Positions 26,087-34,633 of a stretch of 64,000 nucleotides of DNA are shown here, piece by piece. The notes beneath the pieces were generated by a model, which worked only from the letters and a program-made list of their open reading frames with translations, was not told the origin of the DNA and ran no database searches. A program made the position numbers and the translations under genes. The DNA comes from Spectribacter hydrogenoxidans (GTDB lineage Bacteria > Pseudomonadota > Gammaproteobacteria > Nevskiales > Salinisphaeraceae), in the NCBI RefSeq assembly GCF_031846275.1, contig NZ_JAVRIB010000003.1, positions 186,001 through 250,000 of the forward strand, in the 5' to 3' direction. Numbering within the stretch: position 1 is the stretch's first letter; each line of letters starts with the position of its first letter.

Positions 26087-27817
26087 TCAGGCGCTGCGGC
26101 GCTGACCCTCGACCTTCTGGTGATCGACCAGCGCGCGGTTGATGGCCGACACCGCCGCTTCCAGCGAGGCGGAGATGATGTCCGCATCGATGGCACAGCC
26201 GAAGGTGGACTTGCCGTCGCCGATACCGGCTTCGACGTAGGCTACCGCGTCCGCCTCGGCCCCGTGGCCCCGCGCATGCTCGGTGTAGTCGTGGATCACC
26301 ACGTTCAGGCCCAGGCTCTGGTTCAGGCCGTCAATGAACGCCGCAATTGGACCATTGCCGGCGCCCTTGAGACGCTGCTCCACGCCCTCGTTGGTAATCA
26401 CCGCCTCGACCGTGTGGCGATCTCCGGCATCGCCGCGCGAGGAGGCCCAGTAGTCGCGGAACGCCAGCGGTCGGCCGGTCTCGAAATAGGCCTGTTCGAA
26501 CAGGCGCAGGATTTCCACCGCGGTCAGTTCGCGCCCGGTCTCGTCGGCCTCCTGCTGCACGATCTTGGCGAACTCGATCTGCATGCGACGGGGCAGGCTC
26601 AGGCCGTATTCGGTTTCCAGCAGGTAGGACACCCCGCCCTTGCCGGACTGGGAGTTGACCCGGATCACCGCCTCGTAGGTCCGCCCCAGATCCCGCGGAT
26701 CAATGGGCAGGTAGGGCACTTCCCAGACGCCGTCGGGATGGCTCTTGCGGTCCTTCAGACCCTTGTTGATGGCATCCTGATGCGAGCCCGAGAACGCGGT
26801 GAACACCAGTTCACCACCATAGGGGTGACGCGGGTGCACGGGCAGCTGATTGCAGTACTCGGCCATGCGCACCACATCGTTGATGCGGGTGAAGTCCAGG
26901 CCCGGCGACACGCCCTGGGAATGCAGGTTCAGCGCCAGGGTGACCAGATCCACGTTGCCGGTGCGTTCGCCGTTGCCGAACAGCGTGCCCTCCACCCGAT
27001 CGGCTCCGGCCATCTGGCCCAGTTCGGCCGCCGCCACCGCGCAGCCGCGGTCGTTGTGGGGATGCAGCGACAGGATCACCGAATCGCGCGGCGTCAGATG
27101 GCGATGCATCCACTCGATCTGGTCGGCATAGATGTTGGGCGAGGCCATCTCCACCGTGGCCGGCAGATTGATAATGGCCTTGTGCTCGGGCGTCGGCTGC
27201 CACACCGCCAGCACCTCATTGCTGATGCGGGCGGCAAAATCCAGCTCGGTGCCGGTAAAGCTCTCCGGCGAGTACTGGAAAACCCACTCGGTCTCCGGAT
27301 AGGCCGCCGCCAGCGTCTTCACCCGCCGGGCCCCGCGCCGGGCGATATCGATGATGCCGTCCTGGTCCATGCCGAAGACGATGCGGCGCTGGGCCGAGGA
27401 AGTGGAATTGTAGATGTGCACGATCGCCCGTCGGGCGCCCACCAGCGCCTCGAAGGTGCGCTCGATCAACTCATCCCGGCACTGACACAGCACCTGGACG
27501 GAGACATCGTCCGGAATCAGGCCGTCCTCGATGATCTTGCGGCAGAAATCGTAGTCCGTCTGCGATGCGGCGGGGAAACCGATCTCGATTTCCTTGAACC
27601 CGATATCCACCAGCCCCTGGAACATGCGCAGCTTGCGCGCCATGCCCATGGGTTCGATCAGCGCCTGATTGCCGTCACGCAGGTCCACGCTGCACCAGAC
27701 CGGGGGCTGATCAAGGGTGACGCCCGGCCAGGTACGGTCGGACAACCCCACCGTGGGAAAAGGTCGGTACTTGGTGGCCGGATGAACGGCCGGTTCGCTG
27801 GTCTGATTCTCGCTCAT
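26087..27817 (-). CDS. leuA: 2-isopropylmalate synthase
   Basis: A 576-residue alpha-isopropylmalate synthase, the first enzyme of leucine synthesis, joining acetyl-CoA to 2-oxoisovalerate. The catalytic TIM barrel has SVDLRDGNQAL and SLHPHNDRGCAVA, the latter giving metal-binding histidines. The C-terminal 120 residues form the leucine-sensing regulatory domain. It is the longer, yeast/actinobacterial type rather than the E. coli type. It is last in the leftward ilvH-ilvC-psd-pssA-leuA series, although the 293-base gap before it may contain its own control. Confidence 0.96.
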   Translation of the reverse strand: MSENQTSEPAVHPATKYRPFPTVGLSDRTWPGVTLDQPPVWCSVDLRDGNQALIEPMGMARKLRMFQGLVDIGFKEIEIGFPAASQTDYDFCRKIIEDGLIPDDVSVQVLCQCRDELIERTFEALVGARRAIVHIYNSTSSAQRRIVFGMDQDGIIDIARRGARRVKTLAAAYPETEWVFQYSPESFTGTELDFAARISNEVLAVWQPTPEHKAIINLPATVEMASPNIYADQIEWMHRHLTPRDSVILSLHPHNDRGCAVAAAELGQMAGADRVEGTLFGNGERTGNVDLVTLALNLHSQGVSPGLDFTRINDVVRMAEYCNQLPVHPRHPYGGELVFTAFSGSHQDAINKGLKDRKSHPDGVWEVPYLPIDPRDLGRTYEAVIRVNSQSGKGGVSYLLETEYGLSLPRRMQIEFAKIVQQEADETGRELTAVEILRLFEQAYFETGRPLAFRDYWASSRGDAGDRHTVEAVITNEGVEQRLKGAGNGPIAAFIDGLNQSLGLNVVIHDYTEHARGHGAEADAVAYVEAGIGDGKSTFGCAIDADIISASLEAAVSAINRALVDHQKVEGQRRSA

Positions 27818-27920
27818 TGGAACGCTCCGATGTCGCTGCCCGCTGGTGCCGACAGCCAGTCTTCCCGGTATGCCTCGGTAGCGGTATCGGCCCCGCCATG
27901 GCCGTGCTGGAGTATCTGCC

Positions 27921-28025
27921 TTACGGCAGAAGTCGCCGGGTCAGGACAACGAGCGCGGAAAACACGCGCACACAGCCGCGGCCATGGCCGGCTGTATCGA
28001 TCACGTTATGCGCGGGGTAATCCAT
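27921..28025 (-). CDS. Candidate leader peptide upstream of leuA
   Basis: A 34-codon reading frame in the 293-base pssA-leuA gap. It ends with Ser-Ala-Leu-Val-Val-Leu-Thr-Arg-Arg-Leu-Leu-Pro and then TAA: four leucine and two valine codons among the last eleven. The TAA lies in the GTAA loop of a 6-bp hairpin (TCTGCC/GGCAGA). This is the composition expected of a branched-chain attenuator peptide. Against it: no good ribosome site precedes the ATG, and no T-tract terminator lies between it and leuA. Open frames of this size are common at this GC. The rest of the gap shows nothing else I can name. Confidence 0.3.
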   Translation of the reverse strand: MDYPAHNVIDTAGHGRGCVRVFSALVVLTRRLLP

Positions 28026-28110
28026 GTTGCGGGATGCGAAGAAATTCGATTGCAGGATAACCGAAGCACCGGAGCGCTGCCAAGCCGGGGACCATCAGCC
28101 TTGCGGTATG

Positions 28111-28914
28111 TCAGAGAGTCCCTTGTTGGGTGCGACGACGGCGTCGCCACCGGATCACCGACAGCAGCGGTCCGGACCCGGCGTAGGCCAGGAACCCCAG
28201 GAACAGCACGCGGGGCGGGTCGAGGCTGATCAGCACGAAGCCGAGCACCACGGCCAGCACGTGGAAGAACGGCACCCGCTCGGAGAGCTTGACGTCCTTG
28301 AAGCTGTGGAACCGGATGTTGCTCACCATCAGCGCCCCGGCGACCACGGTCACCAGGAACACCGGCACCACCATGGTGGTGCCTGCCAGACCGAGATCGT
28401 GGCAGACCCAGACCGCTCCCACCAGCAACCCGGCGGCCGCCGGACTGGGCAGGCCGAGAAACACCTTGCGGTCGTTCGCGCCGCCCCGCTGGATGTTGAA
28501 GCGGGCCAGACGCAGGGCGGCCGCCGCGGTGTAGAAGAACGCCGCCAGCCAGCCCAGCTTGCCGCCGACGAAACTGACGTCGGCCAGACTGGCAAGGCTG
28601 TAGGAGTAGGCCACCAGTGCCGAGGCCAGCCCGAAGGCCACCAGGTCGGCAAGGCTGTCGTACTGCAGGCCGAAATCGCTTTCCGTGCGGGTCAGCCGGG
28701 CTACCCGGCCATCCAGCATATCGGTAACCATAGCCGCGAAGATGGCCATGGCTGCCACGCTGAAGCGGCCCTGCCCCGCCGCGATGATGGCGTAGAAGCC
28801 GGCGAACAGTGTCCCGGTGGTGAACAGATTGGGCAGCAGATAGATGCCCCGCCGCCGTCGCCGTTGTTGTGCGTCTTCGGATTCGTTCATGGCCGCCGCC
28901 CGTTGATCGGGCAT
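28111..28914 (-). CDS. pssA: CDP-diacylglycerol-serine O-phosphatidyltransferase
   Basis: A 267-residue type II phosphatidylserine synthase, making phosphatidylserine in the membrane from CDP-diacylglycerol and serine. The complete CDP-alcohol phosphotransferase motif is present: D65, D68, G69, A72-R73, G82, D86 and D90 with correct spacing. About six to eight spans follow. The start could be ATG 28914 or ATG 28890 (MNESEDAQQ); neither has a strong ribosome site. It is 16 bases downstream of the psd-like gene, the natural next enzyme of the pathway. Confidence 0.94.
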   Translation of the reverse strand: MPDQRAAAMNESEDAQQRRRRRGIYLLPNLFTTGTLFAGFYAIIAAGQGRFSVAAMAIFAAMVTDMLDGRVARLTRTESDFGLQYDSLADLVAFGLASALVAYSYSLASLADVSFVGGKLGWLAAFFYTAAAALRLARFNIQRGGANDRKVFLGLPSPAAAGLLVGAVWVCHDLGLAGTTMVVPVFLVTVVAGALMVSNIRFHSFKDVKLSERVPFFHVLAVVLGFVLISLDPPRVLFLGFLAYAGSGPLLSVIRWRRRRRTQQGTL

Positions 28915-28930
28915 GGTTCAAACCCCGTCA

Positions 28931-29569
28931 TCATGACATCGATGGCAGGTCGACCGGGGCCTTGCGTACCAGCGTGGCCAGTTTGTCCGATCCCGCACGC
29001 ACGCGATCGCCCACCGCCACCTCCACCCGGGAGTGGGCCGGCAGGAAGATATACACCCGCCGGGCCAGGCGCCGGGCCCCGCAGACCCGCCCCTGCCCGA
29101 GGCGATCGCCATAGCGGACCTGACACGGCCGGCCGCCGAACATCCAGCCGGAGGCGGCGAGCACGATGTCGTCGCCCTCATCGGTGCGTAGCCAGGACAC
29201 GGTGCCGGCGAATTCCGACTCGCCGGCCGCCGGCAGCTCCAGCACCGTGCCCTCCACCGGCGAACGCAGCAGATACGCGCCCAGCAGCGAGGCATCCAGC
29301 GACACGCGGATGGCCTCGCGGTCCAGAAACGGGTCGTAGCATTCGCGCCGGTGCACTACCCGCCCGTCCACCGGTGCGATCACTGCCAGCGGCTCGGAGG
29401 GAATACGCCGGCGCGGATCGTGGAAGAACGCCAGCAGCAGCAGCACAACCACCACCAGCGGCAGGGCGGCCAGCCAGTGACCAAAGTGACCGACACCGAA
29501 GGTGACGATCGACGCCAGCACCAGAATGGGCCAGCCCTCGCGGGCAATCTGCATCAGGGTGCGCCGCAT
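28931..29569 (-). CDS. Psd-like protein without pyruvoyl-forming serine
   Basis: A 212-residue protein of the short (archaetidylserine-type) phosphatidylserine decarboxylase family. Two N-terminal spans (about 13-48), FFHDPRRRIP and APVDGRV (65-71) match. Active enzymes self-cleave at Gly-Ser in a motif like FGSRVD to make a pyruvoyl group. Here the aligned segment is LARRV (168-172), with Arg for Ser. The usual His in a VHVNR-type motif is also lost (SLLGAYLLRSP, 94-104). Between pssA and ilvC it sits where an active psd would be expected. It is probably a catalytically dead paralogue or has a different role; a true psd is expected elsewhere. Confidence 0.82.
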   Translation of the reverse strand: MRRTLMQIAREGWPILVLASIVTFGVGHFGHWLAALPLVVVVLLLLAFFHDPRRRIPSEPLAVIAPVDGRVVHRRECYDPFLDREAIRVSLDASLLGAYLLRSPVEGTVLELPAAGESEFAGTVSWLRTDEGDDIVLAASGWMFGGRPCQVRYGDRLGQGRVCGARRLARRVYIFLPAHSRVEVAVGDRVRAGSDKLATLVRKAPVDLPSMS

Positions 29570-29620
29570 GGACTGCGCCGGGGCCAGGAACGGTGTGGAA
29601 GTTACGCCGCGCCGGGATAA

Positions 29621-30643
29621 TCAGTTGCGCGACTTGTCCACGATCTTGCTCTTGCTGATCCACGGCATCATCGCGCGCAGCTTCTCGCCCACCTGCTCGA
29701 TGGGATGCTCGCGCGACAGCCGGCGCCCGGCCTTGAGCGTGGGGAAACCGGCCTGGTTCTCGCCGATGAATTCGCGGGCGAACTTGCCGGTCTGCACCTC
29801 GGCGAGGATACGGCGCATCTCGGCCTTGGTTTCCTCGGTGACGATGCGCGGGCCGCGGGTGAAATCCCCGTACTCGGCGGTGTTGGAGATCGAGTAGCGC
29901 ATGTTGGCGATACCGCCCTCGTAGATCAGGTCGACGATCAACTTGACCTCGTGCAGGCACTCGAAATAGGCCATCTCCGGCTCGTAGCCGGCTTCGGTCA
30001 GGGTTTCGAAACCGGCCTGGATCAGGGCGGTGATGCCGCCGCAGAGCACGGCCTGTTCACCGAAAAGGTCGGTTTCGGTCTCGTCGCGGAAGGTGGTCTC
30101 GATGATCCCGGCGCGGCCACCGCCGTTGGCCACGGCGTAGGACAGCGCGATGTTCTTGGCGTTGCCCGAGGCATCCTGGTGGATGGCAATCAGGCTGGGC
30201 ACGCCGCCGCCGGCTTCATAGGTGGTGCGCACCAGATGGCCGGGGCCCTTGGGGGCAACCATGAACACGTCGGTATCGGCGCGCGGCTCGATCAGTTCGA
30301 AGTGCACGTTGAAGCCGTGGGCGAAGGCAATCGCCGCGCCTGCCTTCAGGTTCGGCTCGATCTGGTTCTGGTACAGCGACACCTGGTGTTCGTCCGGTGC
30401 CAGGATCATCACCACATCGGCCGCGGCCACTGCGCTTTCGATCTCGGCGACTTCCAGTCCGGCGTTCTCGGCCTTCTGCCAGGAGCCGGAGCCGGCCCTC
30501 AGGCCTACCACGACGCTTACGCCGGAATCCTTCAGATTGTTGGCGTGGGCATGGCCCTGCGAGCCATAGCCGATGATGGCCACTTTCTTGGACTGGATGA
30601 GCGCCAGATCGGCGTCCTTGTCGTAATAAACCTGCATGCTCAC
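29621..30643 (-). CDS. ilvC: Ketol-acid reductoisomerase
   Basis: A 340-residue class I ketol-acid reductoisomerase, which isomerises and reduces acetolactate with NADPH in valine and isoleucine synthesis. The Rossmann loop GYGSQGHAHANNL is near residue 26, and the beta2-alphaB loop with Arg and Ser residues (LRAGSGSWQKA) suits NADPH. The C-terminal knotted domain has the metal ligands in DLFGEQAVLCGG and the ECLHE stretch. It starts 2 bases after ilvH stops, so the two are cotranslated. Confidence 0.97.
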   Translation of the reverse strand: MSMQVYYDKDADLALIQSKKVAIIGYGSQGHAHANNLKDSGVSVVVGLRAGSGSWQKAENAGLEVAEIESAVAAADVVMILAPDEHQVSLYQNQIEPNLKAGAAIAFAHGFNVHFELIEPRADTDVFMVAPKGPGHLVRTTYEAGGGVPSLIAIHQDASGNAKNIALSYAVANGGGRAGIIETTFRDETETDLFGEQAVLCGGITALIQAGFETLTEAGYEPEMAYFECLHEVKLIVDLIYEGGIANMRYSISNTAEYGDFTRGPRIVTEETKAEMRRILAEVQTGKFAREFIGENQAGFPTLKAGRRLSREHPIEQVGEKLRAMMPWISKSKIVDKSRN

Positions 30644-30645
30644 GA

Positions 30646-31149
30646 TTACTGCTCCTGCTCGTAGCGAAGTCCCAGATCGCCGGGCGTGATGGCGACGGCG
30701 CCACTTCGCACCAGCTCGCGCAGCGTCCCGACGCCACTCATTGAATCAATCAGGTCCCGCACCGCGGATTCGCCGCCGACGAATCGCAGGGTGAACAGCC
30801 CATCGCGCGCATCCAGCACCTCGGCGCCTGCCGCGCGGGCCTGTTCGGCCAGGCGGTCGTCGCCGGCCACCTTCATCATCACCAGCTCGCTTTCCACATG
30901 CTCGCCGCCGGTCATGTCGAGAACATCGATCACGTCCACCAGCTTGAGCAGCTGGCGGTTGATCTGGTCGACCACGTCGTCCGACCCGGTAGTCACCAGC
31001 GTCAGACGTGACACGGTGTCGTCCTCGGTGGGGGCGACATTCAGGGATTCGATGTTGAAGCCACGCTGCGAAAACATGCCGGCCACGCGCACCAGCGCGC
31101 CCGCCTCGTTCTGCATCAGCATGGAGATGATGTGCCGCATTGGCCGCAT
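30646..31149 (-). CDS. ilvH: Acetolactate synthase small (regulatory) subunit
   Basis: A 167-residue regulatory subunit with an N-terminal ACT domain (HIISMLMQNEAGALVRVAG, SQRGFNIESLNVAPTED), which binds valine and stimulates the large subunit. Start is ATG 31149 (MRPMRHIIS) or ATG 31140 (MRHIIS). The large subunit gene is not its upstream neighbour but lies 1.6 kb away on the other strand, with a WS/DGAT gene between. Confidence 0.95.
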   Translation of the reverse strand: MRPMRHIISMLMQNEAGALVRVAGMFSQRGFNIESLNVAPTEDDTVSRLTLVTTGSDDVVDQINRQLLKLVDVIDVLDMTGGEHVESELVMMKVAGDDRLAEQARAAGAEVLDARDGLFTLRFVGGESAVRDLIDSMSGVGTLRELVRSGAVAITPGDLGLRYEQEQ

Positions 31150-31217
31150 GTCACGCCGCGCGACCGCGCGGGCCCCCGAAAATCGAGCGCGCACGGTAAT
31201 CCCAGGTGCCGGGAAAA

Positions 31218-32600
31218 TCAACTGCGGCCGTCGGCACCCCCCGATCCGGCCAGCGCCTCCAGCTCGACCAGCCCCTGCTCCAGATCGTCCAGCAGCCGCT
31301 GCATGCTGGGCAGCGTGCGGCTGCAGGCAATCAGCCCGAACTCCAGCTTATGGTCGTAACTGTTGAGGGTAATGTTGAGGGCCTGGCCATCCAGAACGAT
31401 GGAGACCGGATACATGCCCTCCAGCCGGGCCCCGTTGAAATACAACGGCTGCTTGGGGCCGGGGACGTTGGAAATGACCACGTTGAAGGGCTGGCGGCCC
31501 GGCATCAGACCGGTGGCCAGATTGAGCCCGCCCACCGCCATCACCGTGGCCACATAGTTCATGATCTCGGTCTGGCTCATGGTGGCGTAGCGCGCCTTGC
31601 TGTGGCGCACCGACCGGGCGATGGTGTCGAAACGGGACCGCGGATCATCCAGGTGGGTGGCCAGGTTGGCCAGGAACAGCGCCACCTGATTGCCGCCCTC
31701 GGAATCGTCCTGACGCAGCGACATCGGCACCATGGCGATCAACGGCTTGTCCGGCAACGCGTCCAGCGACTGCAGATAGCGCCGCAGCGCGGCCGAGCAC
31801 ATGGCCAGCACCGCGTCGTTGAGGGTGCCGCCGAGCTGCCGGCCCGCCGCCCGGATGCGGTCCAGCGACCAGGACTGGGCCGCGAAACGCCGCGACGCCG
31901 AGACCCGCTGATTCAGAATGCAGCGCGGCGCCTGGAAGGCGGAGACGAAATCCGGGTCCCGCTGCCAGGCCGACTGCACCGTTCGCGACAGCTCCATCGA
32001 CACCCGCGGCAGCGACGCGAGCTGGGCGCCCGCCACCTGCCCCAGCCGCAGGGCCGGGTTGCGCCCGCCCCGTTGCCGGCGGCGAGGCGGTATCGCCCAC
32101 AGCGGTGTCAGCTCGGTATCGCCGGCTTCGGTGGTCATCGCCCGCTGCAGCAGCCGCATGGCAGCCACCCCATCCACCATGGCGTGGTGAATCTTGGCGT
32201 AGACGGCAATGCGGCCGTCCTCCACACCATCGATCAGGTACAGCTCCCACAGCGGCTTGGCCCGATCCAGAAGATTGGCGTGCAGCTGGGATACCAGCGT
32301 GAGCAGCTCGCGGATGCGCCCAGGGCGCGGCAGGGCCAGTGGCCGGAAATGGGCTTCCACGTCGAACGCCCGGTCCTCGGTCCAGAACCAGGCGCCAAGC
32401 CGCCGCACCAACCGCTGGTTGAACGGCGGATAGGCGCGGGTGGCCCGGCGGGTGCGCTCGATCAGCGCGGGGATATAGTCGTCGCCGGCATCGGCGGGCG
32501 GCCGCAGCAACAGCAGGCCACCCACGTGCATGGGCTGATTGCGGCGCTCCAGCCACAGGAACCCCTGGTCGATGGGGGTAACCGGTTTCAGAGCCGGCAT
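31218..32600 (-). CDS. Wax ester synthase/diacylglycerol acyltransferase (WS/DGAT)
   Basis: A 460-residue bifunctional acyltransferase of the WS/DGAT family, making wax esters or triacylglycerol from acyl-CoA. The catalytic HHxxxDG is HHAMVDG (138-144), preceded by the PLW motif (116-118). NDAVLA and the later SNVPGP motif are also in place. It reads leftward, 68 bases ahead of ilvH, and may head that operon. The presence of this enzyme suggests storage-lipid synthesis, common in marine and hydrocarbon-using bacteria. Confidence 0.93.
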   Translation of the reverse strand: MPALKPVTPIDQGFLWLERRNQPMHVGGLLLLRPPADAGDDYIPALIERTRRATRAYPPFNQRLVRRLGAWFWTEDRAFDVEAHFRPLALPRPGRIRELLTLVSQLHANLLDRAKPLWELYLIDGVEDGRIAVYAKIHHAMVDGVAAMRLLQRAMTTEAGDTELTPLWAIPPRRRQRGGRNPALRLGQVAGAQLASLPRVSMELSRTVQSAWQRDPDFVSAFQAPRCILNQRVSASRRFAAQSWSLDRIRAAGRQLGGTLNDAVLAMCSAALRRYLQSLDALPDKPLIAMVPMSLRQDDSEGGNQVALFLANLATHLDDPRSRFDTIARSVRHSKARYATMSQTEIMNYVATVMAVGGLNLATGLMPGRQPFNVVISNVPGPKQPLYFNGARLEGMYPVSIVLDGQALNITLNSYDHKLEFGLIACSRTLPSMQRLLDDLEQGLVELEALAGSGGADGRS

Positions 32601-32720
32601 GCTGCGGCCTGCATTGCAGGATCGTTGCTCATGGGCAGGAAGTTAGCACGCGGCCGGCTGCCGGGAATGTTGCTGCCGGCGTTTCCGGCATCTTCCTAAC
32701 GCTGGCGCGTCGCAATCGGC

Positions 32721-32726
32721 TAAAAT
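32721..32726 (+). promoter_or_regulatory. Candidate -10 element of acetolactate synthase gene
   Basis: TAAAAT lies 32 bases before the ATG of the large-subunit gene, in the 157-base divergent gap. No convincing -35 is present. A small hairpin, TGCCGG/CCGGCA (32674-32690), lies further upstream. Nothing else is recognised in the gap. Confidence 0.3.
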
Positions 32727-32757
32727 ACGCGGTTTGGAAGCGCAGACAGGCGACACT

Positions 32758-34596
32758 ATGGCCCAAGTTCGAGACAACCTGCCCGATCCCGCCAGCCACC
32801 CGCTGGCCGGCACCCGCATGACCGGCGCCGAGATGATGGTGCAGGTACTCGCAGACGAGGGGGTGGACACGGTATTCGGCTACTCGGGTGGCGCCATCCT
32901 GCCGACCTACGACGCCATCTTCCGCTTCAACGCCGAGCACCACGACCGCATGCCGCTGATCGTGCCCGCCAACGAGCAGGGCGCGGGCTTCATGGCGGCC
33001 GGTTACGCCCGGGCCTCCGGCAAGGTGGGCGTGGCGCTGGTCACCTCCGGCCCCGGCGCCACCAACACCGTGACGCCGGTGCGCGACTGCATGGCCGATT
33101 CCGTGCCCATCGTGGTCATCTGCGGACAGGTGGCCCGCGCGGCCGTGGGTACCGATGCCTTCCAGGAGGCCCCGGTGTCCAACATCATGAGCGCCGCGGC
33201 CAAGCATGTGTTCCTGGTCACCGAACCGGAACGCCTTGAAGCCACGGTGCGCACCGCCTTCGAGATCGCCCGTTCCGGCCGTCCCGGCCCGGTGGTCATC
33301 GACGTGCCCAAGGACGTGCAGAACTGGGAAGGCACGTTTGCCGGCGAAGGGGTGCTGCCCATTCCCGGCTATCGCCAGCGCATGAATGCCCTGGCGGCCA
33401 ACCGCATCGACGACACCGAATGCGCCGACTTCTTCCGCCTGCTGGCCGAGAGCGAGCGCCCGCTGATCTATGCCGGGGGGGGCGTGATCAATGCCAACGC
33501 GTCCCAGGAGATGCGGGAACTGGCCCAGGCCTTCGGCATTCCGGTGGTCACCACCCTGATGGGCATCGGCGCGTTCGACACCACCGATCCCCTGGCCCTG
33601 CACATGCTGGGCATGCACGGCACCGCCTTCGCCAATTACGCGGTGGACGACTGCGATTTCCTGATCGCCATGGGCTCGCGTTTCGACGACCGGGTGGCCG
33701 GTGTGCCGCAGGCATTCGCGCCCAACGCACGGCACATCGCGCACTTCGACGTGGACGCGTCCGAGATCAACAAGGTCAAGAACGTGGACTGGCACCACGT
33801 CGGCGTGCTGGCCGAGAGCCTGCGGCGGCTGCTGGAATACGGCCGCGAGATCGGCTTTGCCGGCGAGTACGCGCCCTGGCACCGCCACATCGCGGACCTG
33901 AAGGCCCATTACGCGATGAACTACGACCGCGAGTCCGACGCCATCCAGCCGCATCAGGTGATCGAGGAGATCAACAAGCTCACCGGCGGCGAGGCGATCA
34001 TCAGCACCGGCGTTGGCCAGCACCAGATGTGGGCAGCGCAGTACTTCGATTTCCGCCAGCCCCGGCTGTGGCTGACCTCCGGCTCGATGGGCACCATGGG
34101 CTTCGGCCTGCCCGCAGCGGTGGGCGCGCAGTTTGCCCAGCGCGACAAGCTGGTGATCGACATCGACGGCGATGCCTCGATCCGCATGAACCTGGGCGAG
34201 CTGGAGACAGTGACCACCTACGACCTGCCGGTGAAGATCGTGGTGCTCAACAACTTCGGCGACGGCATGGTCAAGCAGTGGCAGAAGCTGTTCTTCAAGG
34301 GTCGCCTGTCGGCGTCGGACAAGTCGCTGCACAAGAAGGATTTCGTCAAGGCAGCGGAAGCCGACGGCTTCGAGTTCGCACAACGGCTTGACGACAAGAC
34401 CCGGTTGCCGGAGGTGATCAAGGCGTTCGTCGAGTACCAGGGCCCGGCGTTTCTCGAGGTGATCATCGATCCGGACGCCGGGGTCTACCCGATGGTGGGC
34501 CCGGGCATGAGCTACCGCGAGATGATCACCGGCGACCATATCCCGAACCGCTACGAGACCAGCGACACCGAGGTGAGCCCCTCCGAGGCGTTCTGA
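32758..34596 (+). CDS. ilvI: Acetolactate synthase large (catalytic) subunit
   Basis: A 612-residue thiamine-diphosphate enzyme of the biosynthetic AHAS type, which condenses pyruvate to acetolactate. Seen are the catalytic glutamate region (VPANEQGAGFMAAGYARA), the FAD-domain segment, and the ThDP-binding motif GDASIRMNLGELETVTTYDLPVKIVVLNN. Start ATG 32758 gives the usual length; eight further in-frame residues upstream are unlikely. It is divergent from the WS/DGAT gene and 37 bases upstream of pyk. The partner small subunit lies on the opposite strand. Confidence 0.96.
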   Translation: MAQVRDNLPDPASHPLAGTRMTGAEMMVQVLADEGVDTVFGYSGGAILPTYDAIFRFNAEHHDRMPLIVPANEQGAGFMAAGYARASGKVGVALVTSGPGATNTVTPVRDCMADSVPIVVICGQVARAAVGTDAFQEAPVSNIMSAAAKHVFLVTEPERLEATVRTAFEIARSGRPGPVVIDVPKDVQNWEGTFAGEGVLPIPGYRQRMNALAANRIDDTECADFFRLLAESERPLIYAGGGVINANASQEMRELAQAFGIPVVTTLMGIGAFDTTDPLALHMLGMHGTAFANYAVDDCDFLIAMGSRFDDRVAGVPQAFAPNARHIAHFDVDASEINKVKNVDWHHVGVLAESLRRLLEYGREIGFAGEYAPWHRHIADLKAHYAMNYDRESDAIQPHQVIEEINKLTGGEAIISTGVGQHQMWAAQYFDFRQPRLWLTSGSMGTMGFGLPAAVGAQFAQRDKLVIDIDGDASIRMNLGELETVTTYDLPVKIVVLNNFGDGMVKQWQKLFFKGRLSASDKSLHKKDFVKAAEADGFEFAQRLDDKTRLPEVIKAFVEYQGPAFLEVIIDPDAGVYPMVGPGMSYREMITGDHIPNRYETSDTEVSPSEAF

Positions 34597-34633
34597 CATC
34601 CGCACGCCGTACACCGCATGCTAGTCTCGGACC

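Noticed and set aside
24784..26196. A 470-codon frame ending in RimI, which could be taken as a large fused acetyltransferase.
   Set aside because: The extra N-terminal part lies over the glycosylase in another frame and into the gap after leuA; the ATGA-coupled start gives a normal RimI.
25769..28060. A 763-codon plus-strand frame across the glycosylase and leuA.
   Set aside because: It is antisense to leuA, a full-length conserved enzyme, and has no recognisable domain.
32629..34614. A 661-codon minus-strand frame opposite acetolactate synthase.
   Set aside because: Shadow of the conserved plus-strand gene; no ribosome site or domain.
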